A program made the position numbers and the translations under genes. The notes under the pieces were generated by a model. The model ran no database searches. It was not told the origin of the DNA and was given only the letters and a program-made list of their open reading frames with translations. From contig URPG01000138.1 of NCBI GenBank assembly GCA_900549675.1, forward strand, positions 1 through 5,893: 5,893 bases of DNA, in the 5' to 3' direction. The stretch's first letter is position 1; each line of letters starts with the position of its first letter. The DNA comes from an uncultured Oscillospiraceae bacterium (GTDB lineage: Bacteria; Bacillota; Clostridia; Oscillospirales; Acutalibacteraceae). Positions 1 to 5,606 of the stretch are shown here, in pieces.

Positions 1-1
1 T

Positions 2-154
2 GTGAAAGACAACATATACTATGAATTAAATGAAATTGTTGAAGACATTGATGCGTATATCAATAAATTAGAAACGGAAGGATGTGTTGTTTACTTTGTC
101 AAAAAAAAGAAGATCTCTAGAAGAAATCCAAACACTGGTCAACAAAGGGAATGA
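2..154 (+). CDS. 3' end of an unrecognised upstream gene (partial)
   Basis: This is the only + frame open from the window edge; the other two stop within the first 25 bases. It reads about 50 residues to a TGA at 152-154. A GTG lies at 2-4, but with one base before it I cannot tell whether it is a start or an internal Val. The first 30 residues are acidic and look helical (NEIVEDIDAYINKLETE). The last 20 are basic and polar and are simply the alternate-frame reading of the HNH gene start. It overlaps the HNH reading frame by about 60-70 bases, which is long for a phage operon. An indel in the A8 run at 101-108, or a genuine overlap, could explain this. I do not recognise a family. Phage genes in this position are often late-gene regulators, but nothing visible here supports that assignment. 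Confidence 0.45.
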   Translation: MKDNIYYELNEIVEDIDAYINKLETEGCVVYFVKKKKISRRNPNTGQQRE

Positions 155-455
155 ACATGCATTCTACGTATCAAGAGAGTGGAAGGACGTAAGAAAAGAA
201 GTATTAAACAGAGACAATAATGAATGTCAAAGGTGTAAAGGAAAATTCGTTGTTGATCATCATCCAATCAAAAAGGTATGTGTAACAAAAGCAAGGTATG
301 TACATCATATAAAACCCATGAAAGATTATTTTAGTTATGCGCTAGATATGGATAATCTTGTCAGCTTGTGCTTCAGTTGTCATGAAATTGTTGAAGGAAG
401 GTCAGGGAAGTGGAAGAAACCATCAAAGAAAAGATTAACCGAAGAAAAGTGGTAA
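84..455 (+). CDS. HNH endonuclease, terminase-adjacent
   Basis: Small HNH nuclease of the kind encoded next to phage terminase genes. In the family, such proteins (e.g. HK97 gp74) assist TerL in cutting cos DNA during packaging. Visible residues, numbered from the GTG at 84: zinc-binding pairs C48/C51 (ECQRC) and C96/C99 (CFSCH); the HNH core H74-H75 (VHHIKP), N91 (MDNL) and H100. The start of the motif, YVSREWKDVRKEVL (28-41), is typical of these proteins. A second His pair, D58-H59-H60 (VDHHPIK), sits between the first Cys pair and the core. The start is uncertain: there is no in-frame ATG near the 5' end. GTG 84 is only 1 base after the Shine-Dalgarno-like GGAAGGA (76-82), TTG 87 is 4 bases after it, and TTG 96 (giving MSKKRRSLEE) is 13 after it. 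The frame ends at TAA 453-455, directly before a C-run. The product is about 119-123 aa and appears full length. Confidence 0.9.
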   Translation: MLFTLSKKRRSLEEIQTLVNKGNEHAFYVSREWKDVRKEVLNRDNNECQRCKGKFVVDHHPIKKVCVTKARYVHHIKPMKDYFSYALDMDNLVSLCFSCHEIVEGRSGKWKKPSKKRLTEEKW

Positions 456-496
456 GCCCCCCGGTGAATTCTCGAATGCTGCACTTAAATGGAGAA

Positions 497-540
497 CGGG
501 TATGTGGCTATAACTAAGTAAGAAGATCTTCGCGTATGTG
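497..540 (+). repeat. Pair of 10-bp direct repeats flanking a palindrome
   Basis: CGGGTATGTG (497-506) and CGCGTATGTG (531-540) match at 9 of 10 bases and start 34 bp apart, about three helical turns, so they would face the same side of the DNA. A perfect 10-bp palindrome, GAAGATCTTC (522-531), abuts the second copy. A weaker related string, GACGGTATTG, follows at 544-553. Such iterated short sites next to terS could be small-terminase binding boxes. That is inference; two copies of a 10-mer in 126 bp is suggestive rather than proof. Confidence 0.35.
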
Positions 541-567
541 ATAGACGGTATTGAGCTGAAATAATTG

Positions 568-577
568 AAAGGGGTGA
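568..577 (+). promoter_or_regulatory. Strong ribosome binding site of TerS
   Basis: AAAGGGGTGA matches the consensus AAAGGAGGTGA with a one-base gap. Its G-run ends 7 bases before the ATG at 582. This is the only gene-start signal in the non-coding gap and it fixes the TerS start. Confidence 0.75.
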
Positions 578-581
578 TAGC

Positions 582-890
582 ATGAAAAAAAGCGAAGTTA
601 AAGAAGATTTAATCGATCAGCTGATTGCCAAAGGGAAACACCAGTCTTTTTATACCGATCTGGTTGATGATTATATGAAATACTGGGATTTAAAAAGGAA
701 ACTTCAAAAAGATATTCGAGATAAAGGACTACGCTATGAAGTCACATCGGGTAATGGTTTTGTCAGCGAAAAGCCTAATGAATCCATACAGAATATCATG
801 AAGGTAACATCGACAATGCTTAAAATACTGCAGGATTTAGGGCTTCAAAACCCGGAGACAAAGGAAGATGATGCAGATGATTATATCTAG
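582..890 (+). CDS. terS: Phage terminase small subunit (P27 / Terminase_4-like)
   Basis: The small terminase recognises the packaging site on concatemeric phage DNA and recruits or stimulates the large subunit. The 102-aa product has the usual length and pattern of the P27-like family: a basic, helical N-terminus (KKSEVKEDLIDQLIAKG), then FYTDLVDDYMKYWDLKRKLQKDI (23-45), a Gly-rich turn with a YEVTSGNG string (52-59), a final helix NIMKVTSTMLKILQDLGL (71-88) and an acidic tail (EDDADDYI). The start is ATG 582 with a strong ribosome binding site. Position directly ahead of the large terminase, and behind the HNH gene with the candidate recognition region between them, supports the call. The TAG at 888-890 is 9 bp before the large-subunit start, so the two are probably translationally coupled. 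The family call is from recognised pattern, not an alignment. Confidence 0.85.
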   Translation: MKKSEVKEDLIDQLIAKGKHQSFYTDLVDDYMKYWDLKRKLQKDIRDKGLRYEVTSGNGFVSEKPNESIQNIMKVTSTMLKILQDLGLQNPETKEDDADDYI

Positions 891-899
891 TGATATTAA

Positions 900-2561
900 G
901 TGATCATATGTAAAGAAATCAATGATTATCTCGACTGGTGTAACAGGAATCCTGACAAGATAAATAAGCAGCGAAAAATGCTGATTAAGAATATTGTCAA
1001 GCCAACATTAGCTAGAAATGATGTGTTTTTTGATGAAGAAATGTATAAAAAATGCATTAAATACTGTGAAAAAAACTATTATAAACTGTTTCCGTATCAA
1101 AAGTTTGTATATGCTTTTGTTTTTATGTATGTAGATGATATTCCATTATTTCCAACCTTTATTATTCTGATGGGACGGGGAAATGGTAAAGACGGCTTTA
1201 TGATGCCGTTAATGAATTTTCTGCAAACCCCAGTATATAATATTAAAAATTATCACATTGATATTATTGCTAACAATGAGAATCAGGCTAAAGATAGTTT
1301 TAATGTTGTATATGAAATGCTTGAAACACATTGGAACAAGTTCAAAGGTAAATTCTATAAATCAAGAGAAAAAATTCTTAATTTAGTTACACGCAGTGAG
1401 CTTAGATTTAATACATCCAATGCGAAAACAAAAGATGGAAAAAAATCAGGAGCTTTGCTCTACAATGAATATCATGCATATGAAAACTATGATCAGATAA
1501 ATGTTTTTGCTTCACAGCTGGGTAAAATAAAACATGCAAGAAAATTTATTATCACTACACAAGGCTATGTTCGTGACGGTCCGTTGGATGAACTACTATC
1601 ACTGTGTAATGAAATATTAAGGACGGGGAATAACGAACTTGGTTATTTTCCTTTTTTATGCTGCATTGATGATATTAAAGAAGTTGAAATTCCTGGATGC
1701 TGGATAAAAGCAAACCCATCAATTGACTATATGCCGGCTTTGAAAAATCAGATTCACTATGATTATCTTGAAATGAAAAAACTGCCATCAAAACGAGCTG
1801 AATTTATTACGAAACGTATGAATCTTCCTGCTCGCAATGATGATGTACAGGTAGCATCCTGGGAAAATATTCTAAGTGCATGTTATTCAGATGTTGAATT
1901 GAAGATTCCTAAAGAAATGCCGGATATGGCAGGCAGAGACTGTATCATCGGAATTGATTATGCTGATATTCGAGACTTTGCCAGTGCAGGAATTCTTTTC
2001 AAGATTGATGGCGAATATATTTGGCGTCAGCACACCTGGTGCTGTAAAAATAGTCCGTATTTTGAAAACATCAAATTTCCGTTAATCAACAATTTAGGTA
2101 TTCCAAGTTATACGGATTACGAAATTGTTGATGATACAAGTTTATCAATACCTGACATCGTTAAATGGTGCATGGAAGCGATGAAAAAGTACAATGTTAA
2201 AAAAATTGTCATGGACACGTATCGTTTTAAGCTGTTTCGAGAATGTTTTCAAACTGTTGGTATTAGCGAAGAAACAAAGAAAGATCCATATGGTATTGTA
2301 AGAATGATTCGAAACCTGGGCTCTATAAACGTATTAACAGCCCCAATAATTGAAAAAGCATTTTCAGATAACAGGATAAACTTTGGTGATAGTGCGATTA
2401 TGCGCTGGTACACTAATAATACATCTGTAACTATCGATAAATATGGAAATAAGGCATATGGGAAAATTGAGCCTAAACTAAGGAAAAATGATGGTTTCAT
2501 GTCATTTGTGGTTGCTATGAGTGCGGAAAATTTATTAGATGAAGTTGTTATATACGTCTAA
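900..2561 (+). CDS. terL: Phage terminase large subunit (Terminase_1 type, ATPase-nuclease)
   Basis: Motor of DNA packaging: an N-terminal ATPase drives DNA into the prohead through the portal and a C-terminal RNase H-like nuclease cuts the concatemer. The 553 aa are of usual length. ATPase signs: adenine-binding Q motif FPYQ (64-67); Walker A MGRGNGKDG (91-99, K97); Walker B region LLYNEYH (186-192, E190); coupling motif ITTQGY (218-223). Nuclease signs: GIDYAD (351-356, D353), VMDTYR (437-442, D439) and KNDGFMS (529-535, D531), the expected three acidic positions. Two departures from textbook motifs: Asp where Ser/Thr normally follows the Walker A Lys, and Asn in place of the first Walker B Asp. 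The start is GTG 900: an in-frame TAA at 897-899 excludes anything earlier, and the next in-frame ATG (residue 27) would remove part of the N-terminal domain. No clear Shine-Dalgarno precedes GTG, so re-initiation after the TerS stop is likely. Confidence 0.95.
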   Translation: MIICKEINDYLDWCNRNPDKINKQRKMLIKNIVKPTLARNDVFFDEEMYKKCIKYCEKNYYKLFPYQKFVYAFVFMYVDDIPLFPTFIILMGRGNGKDGFMMPLMNFLQTPVYNIKNYHIDIIANNENQAKDSFNVVYEMLETHWNKFKGKFYKSREKILNLVTRSELRFNTSNAKTKDGKKSGALLYNEYHAYENYDQINVFASQLGKIKHARKFIITTQGYVRDGPLDELLSLCNEILRTGNNELGYFPFLCCIDDIKEVEIPGCWIKANPSIDYMPALKNQIHYDYLEMKKLPSKRAEFITKRMNLPARNDDVQVASWENILSACYSDVELKIPKEMPDMAGRDCIIGIDYADIRDFASAGILFKIDGEYIWRQHTWCCKNSPYFENIKFPLINNLGIPSYTDYEIVDDTSLSIPDIVKWCMEAMKKYNVKKIVMDTYRFKLFRECFQTVGISEETKKDPYGIVRMIRNLGSINVLTAPIIEKAFSDNRINFGDSAIMRWYTNNTSVTIDKYGNKAYGKIEPKLRKNDGFMSFVVAMSAENLLDEVVIYV

Positions 2562-2571
2562 AGGAGGTGAT
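2560..2571 (+). promoter_or_regulatory. Perfect Shine-Dalgarno sequence overlapping the annotated portal start
   Basis: AAAGGAGGTGAT is a full match to the Firmicutes anti-Shine-Dalgarno complement. It begins inside the terL stop codon (TAA 2559-2561). The only canonical start codon nearby, GTG 2567-2569, lies within it. The start used may instead be ATA 2576-2578, 8 bases after GGAGG, or ATT 2570-2572. See the portal entry. Confidence 0.8.
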
Positions 2572-3715
2572 TAAGATAGCTTTTAACTTTAGAATTAAAA
2601 AGAAAGATAATGAGGGGAATATTGTTGATTTCTACATTGACATGATTGCCACAAAGAATTACCTGACAAACTTAGCCTTAGAAATAGGGTACAATAAGAT
2701 TGCAGATTTAATTTCAAAATGTCATTTTGATGTAATATCCGATGATCATGATGCATCTGTGACTGATTATGTATTAAATGTGCGACCAAATCCCAATGAA
2801 TTTGCAACTGATTTTTGGAAACAGGTTGTCTTGAAGATGTGCAGTGATAGCGATGGATGCCTAGTGGTTCAGTTAAGTGACAGCAGTATATATCGGGCAA
2901 CTAACTTCACCGAAGATAATAGTGTAACCTGTGCACGAAATTATACTAATGTTACAATTGAATCTGGAGGCAAGACGATGAATTTAAATCGTACTTTCAC
3001 AAGCGAAGATGCGGTCTTATTCAAATATAAAAATGACAGGTTATTACGTCTTTTGAGAAAAGTAAGTGAAGAAAATGAGATTGGCTGGACAGCTGCAATC
3101 AAAGGCGTTAAAAGTAAATTGCCTAAATATAAGTTAACTCTTCCTGGTGGCGGAACTTTAATTGACCGTGAAACTGGTAAACCTATGACAGGAAATGAGT
3201 ATTCTGAAAAAGTCAAAAAAGAATTAACTAGTGATGATTTACGCGTAATTATTCAAAGCAATGGGATTGATATTAGTGCTATTGATTCTAAATGTACTTT
3301 AACTTCTCAAGATATTAAGGCATTAAAAGATGAAGTATTTACTAATACAGCGATTGCCTTGGGGATACCGAAGAGTGTTTTTTATGGTGAAGTAACAGAA
3401 AAAAGCGATGCAAACAATGAATTTATTACATATGCTGCCAGTCCTATCATCGAGGAATTGAATGACGGGATGAATCACTGCTGGGTCGGTCAGGATGCAT
3501 ATGTTAGAGGTGATCGCATTTTGGTCAATACATTATGCATTAAACATATCGATGTTATCGAGAATGCTGGAAACTTAGATAAGCTGTATTCGAACGGCTG
3601 GGGGCACAATGATAACTTTAAATTATTGAATCTTAAATTAGTTGATGAACCATGGGCATGGGAAAGAAGATTTACTAAAAACTATAGTACTGATTTGAAA
3701 GGGGGTGAAAAATGA
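2567..3715 (+). CDS. Phage portal protein, HK97 family
   Basis: Forms the dodecameric ring at one capsid vertex through which TerL pumps DNA and on which head assembly starts. The 382 aa are typical of the short HK97-type portals. Family-like signatures: YVLNVRPNPNEFATDFWKQV (68-87), TNTAIALGIPKSVFYG (259-274) and the C-terminal block SNGWGHNDNFKLLNL then DEPWAWERRFTKNY (342-373). The start is problematic: GTG 2567 is buried in a perfect Shine-Dalgarno, so initiation at the near-cognate ATA 2576 (optimal spacing) may be real; this would give a protein beginning (M)AFNFRIKKKDNEG. The next in-frame ATG is residue 26 and would probably clip the N-terminal region. The gene lies 5 bp after terL and its TGA overlaps the ATG of the protease (ATGA), so translation is coupled in both directions. 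Confidence 0.93.
   Translation: MIKIAFNFRIKKKDNEGNIVDFYIDMIATKNYLTNLALEIGYNKIADLISKCHFDVISDDHDASVTDYVLNVRPNPNEFATDFWKQVVLKMCSDSDGCLVVQLSDSSIYRATNFTEDNSVTCARNYTNVTIESGGKTMNLNRTFTSEDAVLFKYKNDRLLRLLRKVSEENEIGWTAAIKGVKSKLPKYKLTLPGGGTLIDRETGKPMTGNEYSEKVKKELTSDDLRVIIQSNGIDISAIDSKCTLTSQDIKALKDEVFTNTAIALGIPKSVFYGEVTEKSDANNEFITYAASPIIEELNDGMNHCWVGQDAYVRGDRILVNTLCIKHIDVIENAGNLDKLYSNGWGHNDNFKLLNLKLVDEPWAWERRFTKNYSTDLKGGEK
3698..3705 (+). promoter_or_regulatory. Ribosome binding site of the prohead protease
   Basis: AAAGGGGG lies within the last portal codons, 6 bases before ATG 3712, followed by TGAAA. It favours ATG 3712 over the second in-frame ATG at 3718. The ATGA at 3712-3715 is both the protease start and the portal stop. 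Confidence 0.65.
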
Positions 3716-4428
3716 CGATGAGAAATAATGAATGCAAAAAATTTTATGAATTCAGCAGGATTAATGAAGAGGAAACTGAGCTATATATATTTGGTGATAT
3801 AACATCATGGAAATGGGAAGATAGTGATGTGGGAGCGTTTAACTTTGCAAAAGAACTGTCAGAAATTGATACTAATTTAAGAGTCCGGATCAATTCTTAT
3901 GGTGGGGAGGTAGCTGAAGGGTTAGCAATATATTCACTTTTAAAGACTTTTAAGCATAAAGTCACAACTGTTTGTGATGGTTTTGCATGTTCAGCGGCAT
4001 CAGTTATTTTTATGGCAGGTGAAACAAGAATTATGACCAATGCTTCACTGCTGTTGATTCATAATGCATGGAGTTATGCCAGCGGTGATGCTAATGCGTT
4101 AAGAAAACAGGCAGATGATTTAGAAAAAATTACTCGACCATCGATTGAAATTTATAAAGAAGTTTCAAATCTGGATGAAGATACGATTCAAAAAATGATG
4201 GATGAGGAAACCTGGATTACTCAGGATGAAGCACTTGAGTGGGGGTTTGCAACTGATATTCAAAAAAATGCTGTAAACCAAAGTATCAATGCTCAATATC
4301 ATTTAGGACATGAAATTATGCGCAATAAAGAGCTTGCAAGAGAAAATAGAAAATTAAAAGAGGCATTATCAAAGTTTGAGGATGAAAAGTCAAATGGTTG
4401 GGATGCCTTTTTTGATACAAAAAACTAA
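3712..4428 (+). CDS. ClpP-like prohead protease (peptidase S14 type)
   Basis: Serine protease with a ClpP fold that trims capsid N-terminal arms inside the prohead during maturation, then is lost from the head. The 238-aa product shows the ClpP landmarks: the substrate-groove strand RINSYGGEVAEGLAIY (59-74), the nucleophile region GFACSAASVIFMAG (90-103) in which S94 aligns with the catalytic Ser of ClpP, and the His motif ASLLLIHNAW (111-120, H117). The acidic third residue falls in MMDEETWITQDEALEWGFATD (162-182), with D164 or E166 the likely candidates; which one cannot be decided by eye. The C-terminal part (about 201-226, rich in E, K, R and L) looks like a short helical or coiled-coil tail beyond the ClpP core, a common addition in phage proteases. 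It sits between portal and capsid genes, the standard place, and no separate scaffold gene follows. Confidence 0.92.
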   Translation: MTMRNNECKKFYEFSRINEEETELYIFGDITSWKWEDSDVGAFNFAKELSEIDTNLRVRINSYGGEVAEGLAIYSLLKTFKHKVTTVCDGFACSAASVIFMAGETRIMTNASLLLIHNAWSYASGDANALRKQADDLEKITRPSIEIYKEVSNLDEDTIQKMMDEETWITQDEALEWGFATDIQKNAVNQSINAQYHLGHEIMRNKELARENRKLKEALSKFEDEKSNGWDAFFDTKN

Positions 4429-4446
4429 AAAGAAAAGAGGTATATT

Positions 4447-5604
4447 ATGAAATTTAATAAAATCAATAGTGCAACAATTAATAAAGCAAAAGAAATTTTA
4501 GAAAAAGCAGAAGATAAATCCAGTGCTATTGTAGAGGTTGCGGAAATGTTGATAGGTGACCGGTATGAGGAACTGATTAAAGAAGTTGTTGCTGAAGCAA
4601 ATAATGCTAACGCAAACAATGCTGCAAATGTTAAATTAGGTTTAAGAACACTATCAAACGAAGAAAATAAGTTTTACGATCTGCTAAAGAATGATGTTAA
4701 GCAGGCAATCACAGGGAGCCAAATTGATTTGATTCCTAATACGATTGTTGATAACACATTGGCAGATATTAAAAAACAATCTGACTTGTTATCATTATGC
4801 ACATTTGCACCTGCCGATGTGAAAAAATGGTTAGTAGCCTCAAAATCAGGTACATTTGCATGGGGTGAATTGACCGGTGCGGTTGCAGGTGAGTTAGGAG
4901 CAACATTTACATCATTAAATATCGAATTAGGAAAATTAACTGCATATTTAGTTATTCCTAAAGCAATTCGTGATTTAGCAAATCCTTTTGTCGATAAATA
5001 TTTTAATGCTATTTTAGGAGATGTCATGCATGACGGTTTAGAGTATGCTTTTTTGCAAGGTGACGGTAAAACTTCACCAATCGGTGTATTCAAACTAATT
5101 GAAAAATCAAATGAAGATGGTACACGTAAGGATAAAACAAAACATGCGACATTAACCGGTTTTTCACCTAAACAAATGGCCCCGGTTAAACAGCAGTTAT
5201 GTCATAAAGGCTTAAGAACAATTCCAGGACTTGCATTAGTCTGTAACCCAATGGATGAATTTGGCTATATTGATCCAGCGCTATATGCACAGACATATGC
5301 TGGTAATTATGTGATGTGTTCAATTGATAAAATCAGAAAGATTCCTACAGCAAACTGTCCTCAAGGGGCTGCTGGTTTTTTAATTGACAGCCCAGACTAC
5401 TATACTATGGGAATTTCAGGTGTCAGCATTAAAGAATACGATCAGACAAAAGCTCTTGATGATGCAGATGTTGTAATTGGAAAATGCTACGGCAACGGTA
5501 GAGCAGTAGATGATGATGTATGCTATTATTTTGACCCTACTAAACTTGAAGAATTTGTTCCAAAATTTTTTCAAGTGAATAACCCTGCTGCAGCTAGTGA
5601 GTAA
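4447..5604 (+). CDS. Major capsid protein, HK97 fold
   Basis: Main shell protein of the head. The 385 aa match HK97-type capsid proteins. The N-terminal 60 or so residues form a charged, probably helical arm (INKAKEILEKAEDKSSAIVEV, then DRYEELIKEVVAEA) that likely acts as an internal scaffold (delta domain). A low-complexity Asn/Ala linker ANNANANNAAN (51-61) follows, then LRTLSNEENKFYDLL (66-80). The core has the recognisable FAWGELTGAVAGELGATFTSLNIELGKL (137-164), a stretch around PFVDKYFNAIL (180-190) and the loop LEYAFLQGDGKTSPIGV (198-214), a hallmark of this family. The start ATG 4447 has GAGG (4437-4440) 6 bases upstream. The protease gene ends 18 bp before. The removable arm probably ends near the Asn/Ala linker, but the cleavage site cannot be fixed from sequence. 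Confidence 0.93.
   Translation: MKFNKINSATINKAKEILEKAEDKSSAIVEVAEMLIGDRYEELIKEVVAEANNANANNAANVKLGLRTLSNEENKFYDLLKNDVKQAITGSQIDLIPNTIVDNTLADIKKQSDLLSLCTFAPADVKKWLVASKSGTFAWGELTGAVAGELGATFTSLNIELGKLTAYLVIPKAIRDLANPFVDKYFNAILGDVMHDGLEYAFLQGDGKTSPIGVFKLIEKSNEDGTRKDKTKHATLTGFSPKQMAPVKQQLCHKGLRTIPGLALVCNPMDEFGYIDPALYAQTYAGNYVMCSIDKIRKIPTANCPQGAAGFLIDSPDYYTMGISGVSIKEYDQTKALDDADVVIGKCYGNGRAVDDDVCYYFDPTKLEEFVPKFFQVNNPAAASE
4597..4626 (+). repeat. Imperfect 15-bp tandem repeat coding the capsid Asn/Ala linker
   Basis: Two adjacent 15-base units, GCAAATAATGCTAAC (4597-4611) and GCAAACAATGCTGCA (4612-4626), match at 11 of 15 bases and encode ANNAN-ANNAA. The in-frame unit length means copy changes would lengthen or shorten the linker by five residues without breaking the capsid gene. 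It sits between the helical arm and the capsid core. Confidence 0.5.
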
Positions 5605-5606
5605 AA

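Larger units (their letters stand above)
456..581 (+). other. Non-coding gap between HNH and TerS; candidate cos/terminase recognition region
   Basis: No gene is visible here, which is notable in an operon where the other intergenic gaps are 2-18 bp. It begins with a six-C run followed by GGTG (457-466), directly after the HNH stop. It then holds two near-identical 10-mers, CGGGTATGTG (497-506) and CGCGTATGTG (531-540), and the perfect palindrome GAAGATCTTC (522-531). It ends in the TerS ribosome binding site. In cos phages with a terminase-adjacent HNH gene, the cohesive-end site and TerS binding site usually lie next to terS, so the position and content fit. The exact cut position cannot be read from sequence alone. 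I see no convincing promoter. Confidence 0.4.

Noticed and set aside
107..529. Direct repeat AAGAAGATCT at 107-116 and 520-529
   Set aside because: Purine-rich 10-mer in an AT-rich region. The first copy is inside the HNH coding start and the flanks differ, so chance is the simplest explanation.
541..582. Possible promoter before TerS (TTGAGC / TTGAAA-like strings)
   Set aside because: No matching -10 box at 16-18 bp spacing before the gene; TTGAAA sits against the ribosome binding site. The genes are more likely read from an upstream late promoter.
2249..2500. Open frame of 83 codons on the minus strand
   Set aside because: It is fully antisense to the terminase nuclease domain, which has strong family motifs, and it has no convincing start signal or recognisable product.
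2595..3216. Two minus-strand open frames (2595-2900 and 2941-3216)
   Set aside because: Both lie antisense to the portal gene and have compositions expected of reverse reading (Ser, Leu, His-rich), with no ribosome binding site or family pattern.
4425..4619. Minus-strand frame encoding a hydrophobic 64-residue peptide resembling a membrane protein
   Set aside because: The hydrophobicity is the reverse reading of the Lys/Glu/Ala helical arm of the capsid gene, which is AT-rich and repetitive. There is no independent support.
4674..5093. Minus-strand frame of 139 codons
   Set aside because: It is antisense to the conserved capsid core, with no recognisable motif. It is best explained as a shadow of that gene.
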